Origin: Posidonia oceanica
Lineage: Eukaryota > Streptophyta > Magnoliopsida > Alismatales > Posidoniaceae
Direction: 5' to 3'
DNA length: 64,000 nt
Assembly: GCA_037176725.1 (NCBI GenBank)
Contig: JAZBRS010000026.1
Span: 104,143,501-104,207,500, forward strand
The notes beneath the pieces are model-generated. The model was not told the DNA's origin. It did not search any database and was given only the letters and a program-made list of their open reading frames with translations. The stretch's first letter is position 1. The number at the start of each line of letters is the position of its first letter. A program made the position numbers and the translations under genes. Below are positions 12,481 to 22,800 of the stretch, in pieces.

Positions 12481-12604
12481 TTGCACCGTTTCGCGTGCTG
12501 TTTTCGTTTCTTGCCTCGTTTCGCGCCTTTTACGTCGTTTTCTCTTGCATGTCGATCGCATTGCATGGTTTTGCCGTTGTTTTGCTTTTTTCGCTTGCAT
12601 TTGC

Positions 12605-12936
12605 ATATAGGGCAGTGATGCTTACAGCCTGGAGTTCTCACGAGCCAGGTTTCGCCAAGTTCGGAACACAGACAGCGTGGCTGAGCACTTAGATAGCACG
12701 TTTACTTCCTTGCTTTTCATCCTTCCACTTAGAGCACACCTATGAGCATTCATTCAGGCATTCATTGGCATTTAGGCATCCAAATCTGCATTTCCCTGCG
12801 TATGCGAGCGCAAGCCTAGAAAGACCGATTCTCGGGCGTGTCGGGGGTGCCTAACACCTTCCCCGCACGTAACAGGAGTCCTTGCCCGGTCTCTTGGCCC
12901 GCAATGACCATATCGCCTTTATCCTAGGCATGAGTC
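12605..12936 (+). promoter_or_regulatory. Conserved non-coding block near the LTR 3' end
   Basis: Two conserved stretches: GGCAGTGATGCTTAC through the CGTTTACTTCC segment (12610-12714), and CCTAGAAAGACCG through GGGGTGCCTAACACCTTCCC to the GAGTCAT end (12814-12936). Both also occur in G, both B LTRs and E; F has the second stretch and C has diverged versions of both. Function unknown; R/U5 boundary, packaging or RNA processing are possible. Confidence 0.7.
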
Positions 12937-13056
12937 ATCTCATTTGCATTCATTTGCATTTGTTTTCCTTTGCATTGCTTTGCATTTCTTGCTTGGTTTT
13001 GCGTGTTAATCCACGCATTTCCCCCGGTTTTCCTTGTCTTCTGATAATAGACTTGG

Positions 13057-13067
13057 TGGCGACTCTG
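13057..13067 (+). other. PBS-like motif inside the LTR of A
   Basis: TGGCGACTCTG, 121 bases before the LTR end, repeats the first 11 bases of the family PBS (B: TGGCAACTCTG) with one difference. It is not the true PBS, which lies outside the LTR. Confidence 0.6.
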
Positions 13068-13178
13068 ATTTGTCTTATCTTTCTCTTTTCTCCTCGATTT
13101 TAAGTGTTTTCGAGTTGAGCCTCTTCCTCGGATCAATCGCCGCTAATAGTAAGCCTGATTCCGATTGGGATTACTACA

Positions 13179-13337
13179 ACCTTCTACTTTATCTTTTTAT
13201 TGCCTTATCATTTTATCAATGTTTTCGAGTCGAGTTTCCTTCCTTGGATCCACCCGTTAATAGCGGCCTTTCGTCGGTCGGTGCACGTGAGCTTTGGCAG
13301 CATGCATGGACGTGCTGATGGACAGGATCGCTACAAC
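13179..13337 (+). repeat. LTR-end remnant H
   Basis: Text from TTATCAATGTTTTCGAGTCG to GGATCGCTACA resembles the last 160 bases of the Tat-type LTRs here, including a GTTTTCGAG / GGATCCACCC / CTACA pattern. It directly follows the end of A's LTR, so A may have inserted into or next to a related LTR. Confidence 0.6.
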
Positions 13338-14736
13338 ATCAATGCCTTTTTATCAAGTTTTCTTGCTAAGCTTTGTGCCTCTGTTTTATCTGTGTTGGAC
13401 GCTGAGTGCTCCAACGTTTTTTGTAAGATGCTGGCGACTCAAGCGTTTAACAACCTGCTTTGGTTCGAACCCGTTTTACACTTGTGATTTGTTCTTTGAA
13501 TCTTCTTGGCTTCTTATCTGGCTTGCCTAGCATGATTTGCTTGTCTTCCTGTCATCATATTGCATTTGCATCACGTTTACATATTCAGCATGCATGCATA
13601 CCTTTCAAAACCCAAGCTCAGGTGTTGGACGCTGGGATCCCCAGTGTCCAACGTTAGACGCTACCAATCCCAGCGTTTAACACCCTTTACCTGTTTAAAA
13701 TTGTTTTGATGCTTGCATTCGATTTCTGAGCTTATGCTTTGATCTTTTGGCATAGTTTTATCTATCCATAGCTTTTGCATAGCATTAAAATCCCTGTTTT
13801 CCAAATGAGCACGCTTTTCTCGCAGTCTTTCTCTTCTCTGTGTTAGACGCTGGTTGCTCTAGCTTTTAACTTAGGACGCTGGCTGCTCCAGCGTCCAACA
13901 CTTTACAGTTTGCTGCACTTTGAGTTTAAGCACCGTTCTTGTTTCAGTCACCGTTTTCCGCACTTTGTCACTTCTAGTACATGCCTTAGCACCCATGCAT
14001 ACTGCTGGATCCCTGTTTCTTATTTTACACCTTACATCGCTTGTTTTCCTGTGGTTTTCCGCTTCGGACTTGTTTTCTCTCACATGTCGCTTCACATTGC
14101 ATGGTTTTATTCACCGTTTTGATTTCTCACCTGCATTGCATTTAGGGCAGTGATGCTTACTGTCTGGAGTTCTTATGAATCAGGGCACGGTCACTTCAGA
14201 ACACAGGAAGCGCTGCTGAGAACATAGACTGCACGTTTACTTTCTATCATGCATCTTAGCATCTTGAGCATGTAATTAAGCATTCATAGCATGGCATACC
14301 ATCCCTCGCCCCTTGGGCGTACAGTAAAGGCAAGCAATTGTCGACATTCCTGCATATGCGAGTGAGAAGCCTAGAAAGACCGATTCGAGACGTATCAAGG
14401 GTGCCTAACACCTTTCCCGTGCGTAACAGGAATCCTTACCCTTTCTCTTGGCCTGTAATGACCATTATGCCCTCATCCTAGGCACGAGTCATTTATTCTG
14501 CATAGTATTGCACCCATTTGCATTTTTCATGCTTTTCCTCAGTTTTCGTCATCTTCCGATTTAATAGACTAGGTGGCGACTCCGAATTTGCTTTATCTTT
14601 GTTTTTCCACCATTTTCTAGTGTTTTCAAGTTGAGTTTCCTTCTTCGGATCCACCCGCTAATAGTGGCTTATTCTTAGTCGATGCGTGCGAGCTTTGGCA
14701 GCGTGCATGGGTGTGTCGATTTTCAGGGTTACTACA
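13338..14736 (+). repeat. LTR G, 3' portion (+)
   Basis: Diverged LTR of a related family. It has the GGGCAGTGATGCTTAC stretch (14145), the AGAAAGACCG..GGTGCCTAACACC block (14370-14490), a PBS-like TGGCGACTCCG (14574-14584) and an end GGGTTACTACA at 14736. No PBS follows; instead a gag fragment on the opposite strand begins. G is thus a solo or truncated LTR, probably inserted in element F. Its left boundary is not clear. Confidence 0.7.
13392..13905 (+). repeat. Hairpin motifs of the TTGGACGCTGG type in LTR G
   Basis: Several short inverted repeats share the arm GTTGGACGCTGG and its complement: 13623-13652 (GTTGGACGCTGGG / CCCAGTGTCCAAC), 13653-13681 (GTTAGACGCT / AGCGTTTAAC), about 13872-13903 (GGACGCTGG / CCAGCGTCC), with weaker versions near 13392 and 13842. 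Confidence 0.7.
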
Positions 14737-15307
14737 AGGGTACTACAGTGAGTAGTTGGGGCGATGGTCTAGGCGAAGGTGAAGTGGGGAAAGCCTGAAA
14801 TGCAGGAGCAAGCTGTAGGGGAACCTCAGGAACAACGGGAACCATAGGAGGGCGAGCAGATAGAGCCATGCCCTGGAATGTCTGGGCAAGCTCCATCAAA
14901 TGCTGATACTGCACGTCAGGGGGGGCGTTAGTGGGAATGCTAAGGTGTAGTGTCGACGAGGGACAAAATCCAAGAGGTAAGGACACAGACTGTCCAAGAG
15001 GCAGGAATCCTACAGTAGAGGTCGCCGCAGCAAAAGGGGTGTCAAAAGTGACATAGCCTTGGGACAAAAAGGTCAGAGGTGCCTCTAGAGCACAAGTGGC
15101 GGTCATCAAGATGGACTCAGTGACAAGATCCAGAGGGGTGTAGGTCTGCTAATGCCCCACAGAATGTAGGGGTGTCCCAGGCACTAGGGGGTGGAACCTT
15201 GGTGTCACAAGCGGCACAGAGGGAGTCGAAGCGAGAGTTAGAGGGACTGAAGCGGAAATCCCCTCCGAAGCAATAGAAATCAGAGGCTCACCGATGAACT
15301 GAGCCAT
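14737..15307 (-). pseudogene. gag: gag N-terminal fragment of element F
   Basis: Minus-strand remains of a gag start like that of B: the ATG at 15307 gives MAQFIGEP, matching MAQYVSEP of B, and SPVLTRSRSA precedes it in both. The middle (MELAQTFQGMALSARP) matches MELAQRLQGMALSVRP of B. A stop and frame change occur near 15150, and the fragment ends where LTR G begins. Structural gag protein in origin; not functional here. Confidence 0.85.
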
Positions 15308-15571
15308 AGCTGACCGAGAGCGAGTGAGAACAGGACTGTGATGGAAAGTGAGAGGACGGGTCCTAGGAGGAGCTATCATCGCAAAGGCGGACAGCTCAGG
15401 AGATGATGGTCGGGAACATGTGTCGCAATAGGGGTGTCAGTAAGAGAAAGAACTCGAGCTCTAATTAGGGAACTCGCTCACTGAGCTATTCGACAAGACA
15501 CAACACAAACAAAAACAGGCATTAAAACCCGAAAGTAAAAATGCAAATGTATTTAATTGTGGTATGAATGG
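15308..15571 (-). other. Shortened leader of element F
   Basis: Text next to the gag start resembles the last part of B's leader (39840-39990), then jumps directly to the LTR end GGGTTGCTAACA. About 1 kb of leader and the PBS are missing compared with B and C, so F has an internal deletion here. Confidence 0.6.
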
Positions 15572-17146
15572 TGTTAGCAACCCTGACTCGAAACGGCACG
15601 TCCATGCACGCTACTAGAGCTTGCGCGCATCGACCGACGAGAGGCCGTTGATAGCAGGTGGATCCGAGGAAGGAAACTCGACTCAAAAACACCAGAAAAG
15701 CGAAGAAAACAAAGGATAAGGTAAAATCGGAGTCGCCACCTAGTCTATTAAATCGGAAGACGAGAAAAACCGAGGAAAGCATGAAACATGCAAATGGGTG
15801 CAATGATATGCAAAAATAAATGACTCGTGCCTAGGATAAGGGCATAATGGTCATTGCGGGCCAAGAGAATGGGTAAGGACTCCTGTTACGCACGGGGAAG
15901 GTGTTAGGCACCCCTAATATGCCCAAAATTGGTCTTTCTAGGCTTCTCGCTCGTATATGCAGGAATGTCGGCAAATGCTTGCCCTTACTGTACGCCTGAG
16001 GGTGATAGATGCTATGAATGCCTAATGTATGCTTTACTTGCTTAAATGCCATTTAAACATGCTGTATTTAGTGGAAAACATGCCAAACATGGATGATTAA
16101 GGCTAGAATGCTTTGATGTAATGATAATCATGCTAAGGAAACAAAATCAAAGCTAAATGAATCAAGTAAGTGACAAATAAAGTGGAAAACATGAGGCATC
16201 TGTCCACTGTCTGGATAGTGGGCTGGGTCGCCGGTCAACATGGCGATGGCGCAGGGCGCCAGTCATAGCGGCGGCGGCTCCAGTCACCTGTCACATGGGC
16301 GATTGAACCTGCAACTCACTGCCTCAGACATCCAACTTCATCGCCAACAAGAAGGCACATAAACGATGCAAACACGAAACTAAATACATGGCAATACAGA
16401 GAGCATATCCAAGATTAAAGCCATGCAAACAGACTGTAAAATGGATGCCTAGGTTGTGAGATACAACGGCCCCAAGTTTGGCCGGAGGACTGCCAAGAGT
16501 TGCAGGTGAGTCACTGGTGAGACCGGCGACATCACTACAACTCAGGTAGCTCAAACAAGCCAACTTTGGGACCAAATCTTGAACGCATGGTTATGCAAAA
16601 TAAGCATCTAAAGATGCAATAATAAAGATCAAACATTCAACATCACAGACATGCAAAAGACAAGTAAAATGGTGGCTTGAGTCGGCCGGAACAAGGGCTC
16701 AAAGATCAGCCGACGGACTGTAGAGGTGTAGGTTAGTCGCTGGTCTAGCTGGCGCCTAATCTGGCAGACCTCCAGTGCCGAAGAAGAAGAAAAGAAATGG
16801 CGATAAAGTGATTGTAAAAAGCAACTAACTATACAGGAAGGAAGCACGGCACATTATGAAGCTAAGGGGGAGGTTTTTTACCTGCGGGGGCGCATGGTTC
16901 GGCCCCCCGACCTAGCTTGCGTGGAGGTCGTTGCGACGTTGGAAGCGTCGGCGGTTGCTCGGCATGATTGGGTTGTGTTCGTGGACATCTGGTAGAGGTG
17001 TATGCAAGATTTGGCAGTGTTTGGTGCCGCAGTGTGGCCTTTGGCACTTGTTGCCTGGCAGCGGCAAGGAGGAACGGCGGCGGAGGTCGTGCGGTGGGCG
17101 CGGTGGTTCACGGCGGTTCGAGGCTCCGGAGGAAGTGTTGCACGAG
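15572..17146 (-). repeat. LTR of element F, truncated (-)
   Basis: On the minus strand it ends GGGTTGCTAACA (15572). It carries a PBS-like TGGCGACTCCG (15728-15738), the conserved GGTGCCTAACACC block (15820-15950) and a donor-like CGCAG/GTAAAA (16881). The sequence stops at 17147, where the LTR of C begins, so C probably inserted here and the rest of this LTR lies beyond the window. Confidence 0.7.
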
Positions 17147-17713
17147 TGTAGACACCCCTTTTTTGTAGGTACTCATCAGTGGACACCTCCGGAGGAGAAG
17201 ACCTGGTTGCGGCAGACTTAACCTCACTCCAGATTGACCAAAACCATCCCAAAACCCACCTCACACCTAAAACCCATCAAAATCCAGTTCACAATAAAGC
17301 CTAGGCCCATCAACAGCCTAGCACACCCTAGAATAGGCTCAAATCCAACCACTGACCTCTGATATAGTCTCAGCGTCTCTAGACAGTGTCATCTCAGGAC
17401 GTCTATGGAAGACAGCATCACCCAGCGTCTACTCCAGACATAGATAAGTGACGTGCTGGTCAGGCATGTATTGCTGGCACGATGCTCTGTTTTAGTTAAA
17501 ACTATTAGAAAGGTTTCTTTTGCCATTCCACTTGGGTAAACCTTAGATCCCTGCCTCCCATTGGTCCTCGCGGATCTGGGCGTGCACTCCATTGCATCCA
17601 GACCATCAAGTCCTCAATCCTAAACCTATTTCCCATCTAATCCCACTCCATTTGAATCCACGCCATGCATCTCCCACGTCGTTAACCAATGACATCCGTC
17701 TCACTGGCCTCCC

Positions 17714-17720
17714 TATATAA
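17714..17720 (+). promoter_or_regulatory. TATA box in the LTR of C
   Basis: TATATAA within CCTCCCTATATAAACACG, a canonical plant core promoter context. Transcription would start about 30 bases downstream, near the CTCAGCTC segment. Confidence 0.65.
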
Positions 17721-18315
17721 ACACGACCACCGTCCTCAGCTCAAACCCCCTGATTCCCTCAAATTGCCCTGACTACTCTCAGAATTCCAAAATCCCTGCA
17801 TTCATCGAGTGTCCCTGTGAGAACCCTAGCTCCCGTCCAAGTCCTTCTCCGGTGAGCCACCACAGTCCCGTAACCAGCTCTCCACCTTCTCCACATTCCC
17901 AAACCCGAGTGAGAGAGCGAGCCCTACAACCAGTAGCTGCATTCCACCGTCTGTCCGACCGCGACCGACGCCGATGTCTCCGAACAGCAATCGAACACAT
18001 GTGCTAATTCTCCTTCAAGTGAGCATACTCATCCCCTAGCGTAATGTAGTTTGTTTACGTTCTGTAGCTTGCAATTTGCTTTGCTTTTCCACTGCCATTT
18101 TCTGGTTTTGTTTCACTACCGACGTAATGCATTCTGGGACGTGTCCGTGGTTTTGAGTTCGGCACATGGCCAATGAACTGTGAACTAGACAAGTCCCTAT
18201 ATCCCTGCTCGCACCCTCGGTCTTGTGGTGACACCCTTTGGTCCTCCCCGGTTGTATCCACAGCCGACCGCCTCTTCCATGGTGGAGGAGTCCGACAAGG
18301 ATGAATGGGACGGGT

Positions 18316-18320
18316 GGCTG
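18316..18320. repeat. Target-site duplication of B, left copy
   Basis: GGCTG directly before the B terminus TGTAG; the identical five bases follow the other terminus at 47153-47157. Confidence 0.9.
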
Positions 18321-18959
18321 TGTAGCGATCCCGATCGAAATCAGGCTCGCTATTTAGCGGCGATTGGATCCGAGGAAGGGGCTCGACTCGAAAACACTTG
18401 AAATCGAGGAGAAAAAGGAAAGATAAGACAAATCAGAGTCGCCACCACGCCTATTAACGGAAGACGAGGAAAATCGGGGTAATGCGTGAATTAACGCGCA
18501 AAACCGAGCAAGAAATGCAAAGCAAAGCAATGCAAAGGAAAACAAATGCAAACAAATGCAAATGAGATGACTCTAGCCTAGGATAAGGGCAGTACGGTCA
18601 TTGCAGGCCAAAAGACAGGGTAAGGACTCCTGTTACGTGCGGGGAAGGTATTAGGCACCCCCGACACGCTCGAAAATCGGTCTTTCTAGGCTTACGCTCG
18701 CATACGCAGAAAAATGCAGGATTGAATGCCTATGTGCCTATAAATGCCTGAATGAATGCTCAAGGTGTGCTCTAAGTGGGAAGAAACAAAGCAAGGAAGT
18801 AAACGTGCTCTCTAAGTGCTCAGCTACGCTGTCCGTGTTCCGAATTAGGCGAAACCTAGCTCGTGAGAACTCCAGGCAGTAAGCATCACAGCCCAATATG
18901 CAAATGCAGGCGAGGAAGCAAAACAGCGAGGAAACCAAGCAATGCAATCGGTATGCAGG

Positions 18960-19330
18960 GGAAAACGGCGCAAAACACGCAAAACGAGGTGAGAAATGAG
19001 CAACGCACGCACAACGATGCAAAAGAGCGAAAACGGCACGCAAAACAAGCGAGAAAGCAAGACAGCACGCAAAACGAGACAAGAAAACAGAATGGCACGC
19101 AAAACGGAGAGAAATAATAAAACCAGCACGCAAAACGAGCGAGAAAGCAAGACAGCACGCAAAACAAGACAAGAGAGCAGGAAGGCACGCGAAACGAGAC
19201 GAGAAAACAGAAAGGCACGCAAAACAGAGCGAAAGAATAAAATCGGCACGCAAAACGAGCGAGAAAGCAAGGCAGCGCACAAAATAAGGCAAGAAAACAG
19301 ATGGGCACGCAAAACGGTGCCAAAACAAGG
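18960..19330 (-). repeat. 60-bp minisatellite in the B 3' LTR
   Basis: About six units with the words GGCACGCAAAACGAGCGAGAA and AGCAAGACAGCACG on the + strand, matching the array of A. Long open frames on both strands here result from the period of 60. Confidence 0.87.
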
Positions 19331-19496
19331 GCGGGCACGCGGAACGGTGCCAGAATAGCGAAGCAAAAAAAACCTCGGGAAAGCCATGCAAAATGCAAGA
19401 ATGCAGAAAAAGATTAGAAAGGGCCAAAGGGGAGGCAAGACAACGTGTGTGTAAGAACAGACGTCGTTTGGGACCGCTCCGAGTAGGTGTGAAGAC

Positions 19497-19822
19497 CTAC
19501 GGAAGGGAGAGTGTGCAAACGGAGGGATTACCACCTCTTTGCGACTGTTTCCCGCTGAACCGTTCCACGGTGTGTCTCGCATGCTGCCCAAAGCTCGCGA
19601 TGCGATCGGATCGTGGAAAAGGGGGAAGAAAGTCACATTAAGTGGTAAATCCAGGGAAAACACAACGCAAAACACACAGGAATACGCAAAACGGAGATTG
19701 GAAGATACTAGCAGAAAGGGGAGACCCTATTCTACATGCTCAAAGAGACAGAAAGCGAAAACACGGAAAACTGTGCAAATGGCATGCAATTGAATGCAAT
19801 GCAGGGGTTCAGGAGGACATAC
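19497..19822 (-). other. Candidate LTR leader intron, B 3' LTR copy
   Basis: Minus-strand donor TTTCCAA/GTATGT and acceptor CCTTCCGTAG/GTCTTC, 326 nt apart, at the positions homologous to 11625-11951. The exon base before GT is A instead of G, which weakens the donor. Confidence 0.4.
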
Positions 19823-22800
19823 TTGGAAATCCGGGAGCCTGATCTGAAATCTGTCTGGTCCATGCTGAAGAGCGCCTCGCCGCGATCGCTTGGGCAGCTT
19901 ACTTGAGAAGATCCAACGGCCGGATTGAAGGATATCGCAGCTTCAAGGCAGAAAGGCCAGAACAGGGGAGAAGAACAGATCTGGGTGTTCAGGAGGTCCT
20001 AGGGGTGTGCAAAAGGGTCCTCCCAAGTGAAAGGGAGCTTAAAGTGCTTGGTGTGTGCAAGAAGATGCTAAAATGCAAGACTAAATGGATGTAGAATGCA
20101 TGCAAAAGTAAGAAAAAGCAAAGAGAAGTAACTTGGGAAAAACCAGGAGTTCAGAAAGCAGAAAGAGGCTAAAAATGCAAATCTTCCAGAAAACAGGGGT
20201 TCACAGGAAAGGGTTTTGAAAACAGGAGAGTGCTGGGCTTCATTTTGCAAAAAACTAGGCTCGGGAAGTTGTTTTAAAAAGAGGGTATGCTTTAGGAGAG
20301 GTTTTGAAACCAAAAAGAAGTCAGAGTGCAATTTTGAAGAAACTAGGGTCTAAAATGCAATTTTTCCAGAAAACAAGGTTCCAGGGAGTCTGGGAATACT
20401 AGTGGAGGGTCTGCATGCAATTTGGTAGGCATAGGAGCTAGAATGCAACCTAGGGGCAAAATGGTCTTTTCACATGATTTTTTAAAAGATGCAAGGACCT
20501 ATGTGTGATTTTGAAATCATGCAGGGGCTGAAAATGCAATTTAGTATGGAAAACATGCTCTGAAAAATAAGGGACAGGACCACAGTGCAATTTTTAAAAA
20601 GATCAGGGTCAAAAATGCAATATAATAAGCTAAAATGCATGCAGCACAGTTACTGTCCATTTAAAATGGACCTAACTGCAATAATGAGAAAGTGGAGGGG
20701 CAAAATATGCAATGCAGTATGCAAAAATCATAAATGAAACCTAGGTTACTACAGTGCATGGGCTTAAGTGCAAAATCAGAAAACTGTAAGGGGCCAGAAT
20801 GCAATGTGATATGGTAAAATGCAAGTAAATAAATGAACTGATTTAGTGCAGGACTTAAGTGCAAAAATTGAAAACAGAGGGACTAAACTACAAAATTAAA
20901 TAACAGCACAGCACAGTAAATGGACCAAATTACAAATACTGAAAACCATAAACAGATTATGCAATTTAATATGATTTTGATTTAAAAACACAGCAGATTA
21001 AATGAAATAAGGACTGGAATGTAAAATGACAGAAACTTAAACCAAATATGCAATATTTACCCAAAAACTTTAGCTAGAATAAAATAAACGCACAGTAACA
21101 GCTCCGGCGCCATGGGCACTGTAGCAGCAAGCTGCCAGCGCCCATGAACGCCGGCACAGGGAGCTTGGAGACGCGCAGACCGACGGAGGTGCTGCTCCTG
21201 GGGCCGACGGAGGCAGGGCGACGATCGGCGAGGGACGACGATGCCTGGAACGCGCTGGAATGCTCACCGGAGGTCTGCAGGACTTCTGGACTCGGTCCGG
21301 CCACTCGACGCAGCAGAGCTGCATTCTGAAGACCGGAGGAGTCTCCTGCCGTCTGTGCGAAGCTCCGGGGATCGCCGGGGTCGAGTTCCGCTGGCTGGAG
21401 CGTCGTGATGTCCGGAGAACGTCGCCGGAGAAGAAGGGTCTGACCGGAGCTTGACTCGGAGTAGGAAGGCCGGAAAGACTATTCTAGAGGGCAGGGAAGC
21501 AAGAGAAGAAGAAGAGGAAGCTAAGGGAAGCAGTGGTTACCTTTTTCCGTGCCTGAATCGTCCTCCCGACGTCGGCGGCTTCAGCAGTCGCCGGTGAAGG
21601 CTGTCCGGTCGCTGCGGGCGTCGTCCGTCGCTCGCGAAGGTTGGAGTGGCTTCAGAACGTCCCTCCGGTGCTTCCCAGGTGGTCAGACGGAAGCTTCGCA
21701 GCTCGGGTGGTGATTCGGCTGATTTGGGTTCACAGGTGACAGCCGGAGGCCGGGGGAGGTGTCTGCTGCTCGTCGGCTCGGATGGAGCCCTCCGGGAGGT
21801 TGCTGGAAGTCTGGCGAGCGACGTTGGATACTCAGAGAGGGTTTCTGGAAGGTGTGGAGTGGAATTGGAGCTGGGTCGAAATTCTGGTCAGAAGATGGTC
21901 CAGGTGTTTGGAGTGGAGTTCTCGGTCTGTGGTGAGCGGTTGGGTTCGAGGCCGGAGGCTTTGGAAAGGAGATGGCTTGGGGATTATCTGGGCGGATTTT
22001 GGGAGGCAATGGTGGACTGGAGTGATGGGAATTGCCGAAGGGAAGGAGTTGGGTTTCAGGTGGCTTCACGTGGTGTTTCTGGGAGATTTCAGGTGGTTTC
22101 GTGGGGTGGAATGGCTGGGAAATGCTGGAGGAAGAAGGCCAGGTGTTGGGTGAGATTGGGGAAGTAACAGGGAGGAGTTCTGAGGCTTGGAGTGGGTCTG
22201 GCTTACTGGAAAAGGGAGAGGAGGTTTTGTTGAAGGTTTCTGGCAGAAGAAGGGAAGGGAATTGGGTGGAGGAGGCTGGGGGATTGAAGTTTCTCTCCGG
22301 GATGTCAAGGTGACTCCCAAACCGCTCTCCCTGGTCACTCTCTCTTCTGGAAGTGGAGGAGACAGAGAAGAAGAGGAAGGAGTGGCTCGGGGAAGAAGTT
22401 TGGAAATTCTGGTTTTTGGGATCGCTCTCTCACTCTCTGGTTCGCTCTGAAGGTGAAGGTTGCTCACATTGGTTCTGCACTGAAGGTCGACTCCACTCGG
22501 GATTGAAGGAAGGATGGAGGATTATATCTGGGGAGCGGAGGCTGCTGGCGCGCTGGGAGTTTTCAAACTCGTCGGCGGCACTGCAGCAGACAGGAGACGG
22601 CGAGGCGACCGGCATTCAATGCCTCCCGGAAAAGGTGCTGAGAGATGAGAGAGCGGCGGGCTACTGTAGACGATCTGATGGAGAGGGAGAGCTTGAAATT
22701 TAAAAAGGAGAGGGAGGACTGTGCAGCGAGCTCGCGGGAAGAAGCTGGTGGAAACGCTGAGGAAGGAGGAAGAAGAAGGAGGAGAAGGAAGCGGGCCGGA

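Larger units (their letters stand above)
1..13178 (+). mobile_element. Element A: Tat/Ogre-type Ty3/gypsy retrotransposon, 3' part
   Basis: Right-hand part of a large LTR retrotransposon whose 5' LTR, gag, protease and most of RT lie before the window. In order: end of RT-RNase H, second RNase H, integrase, a spacer, a DUF7745-like ORF, a repeat-rich 3' non-coding region, PPT and a 3' LTR of 6135 bp starting TGTTGACACCCC and ending CTACA. Order and sequence match element B on the opposite strand, so A and B are the same family. A is older: its coding regions carry several stops and a frameshift, and its LTR has diverged visibly from the two B LTRs. Family assignment rests on the two RNase H domains and on the tRNA-Arg PBS seen in B. 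Confidence 0.93.
7044..13178 (+). repeat. 3' LTR of element A (6135 bp)
   Basis: Starts TGTTGACACCCCATC after the PPT and ends GGGATTACTACA. Zones: an A-rich and then C/T-rich upstream part (7100-8710) with GGCCC words (7565, 8639) but no clear TATA box; a Ser/Pro-like GC-rich part (8710-10330); a T-rich stretch with many TTGCATTTTAG words (10330-11480); a conserved exon-like segment ending CCAG/GTATGT (11508-11624); a 60-bp minisatellite; and the block shared by all LTRs here. Apparent ORFs inside are low-complexity or repeat-derived. Confidence 0.93.
17147..18320 (+). repeat. 5' LTR of element C, left part
   Basis: From TGTAGACACCCC to the target site GGCTG at 18316-18320. It contains the C promoter and leader start. 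The conserved 3' block expected of such LTRs is found on the other side of B, which confirms that the two parts belong together. Confidence 0.75.

Noticed and set aside
11732..12692. Three long overlapping forward open frames (200-292 codons) and reverse ones in the LTR of A
   Set aside because: They come from the 60-bp minisatellite, whose period keeps all frames in phase; composition is repetitive and no family is recognisable.
18738..19675. Long open frames on both strands in the B 3' LTR (and 41600-42430 in the 5' LTR)
   Set aside because: Same 60-bp array; open on both strands at once, with Arg/Ala/Phe/Cys-rich repeats.
21646..22703. Several 90-170 codon frames in the GC-rich LTR part of B (also 44367-45424)
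   Set aside because: Both strands open, no conserved protein in A or E, and the segment is better explained as an LTR leader exon.
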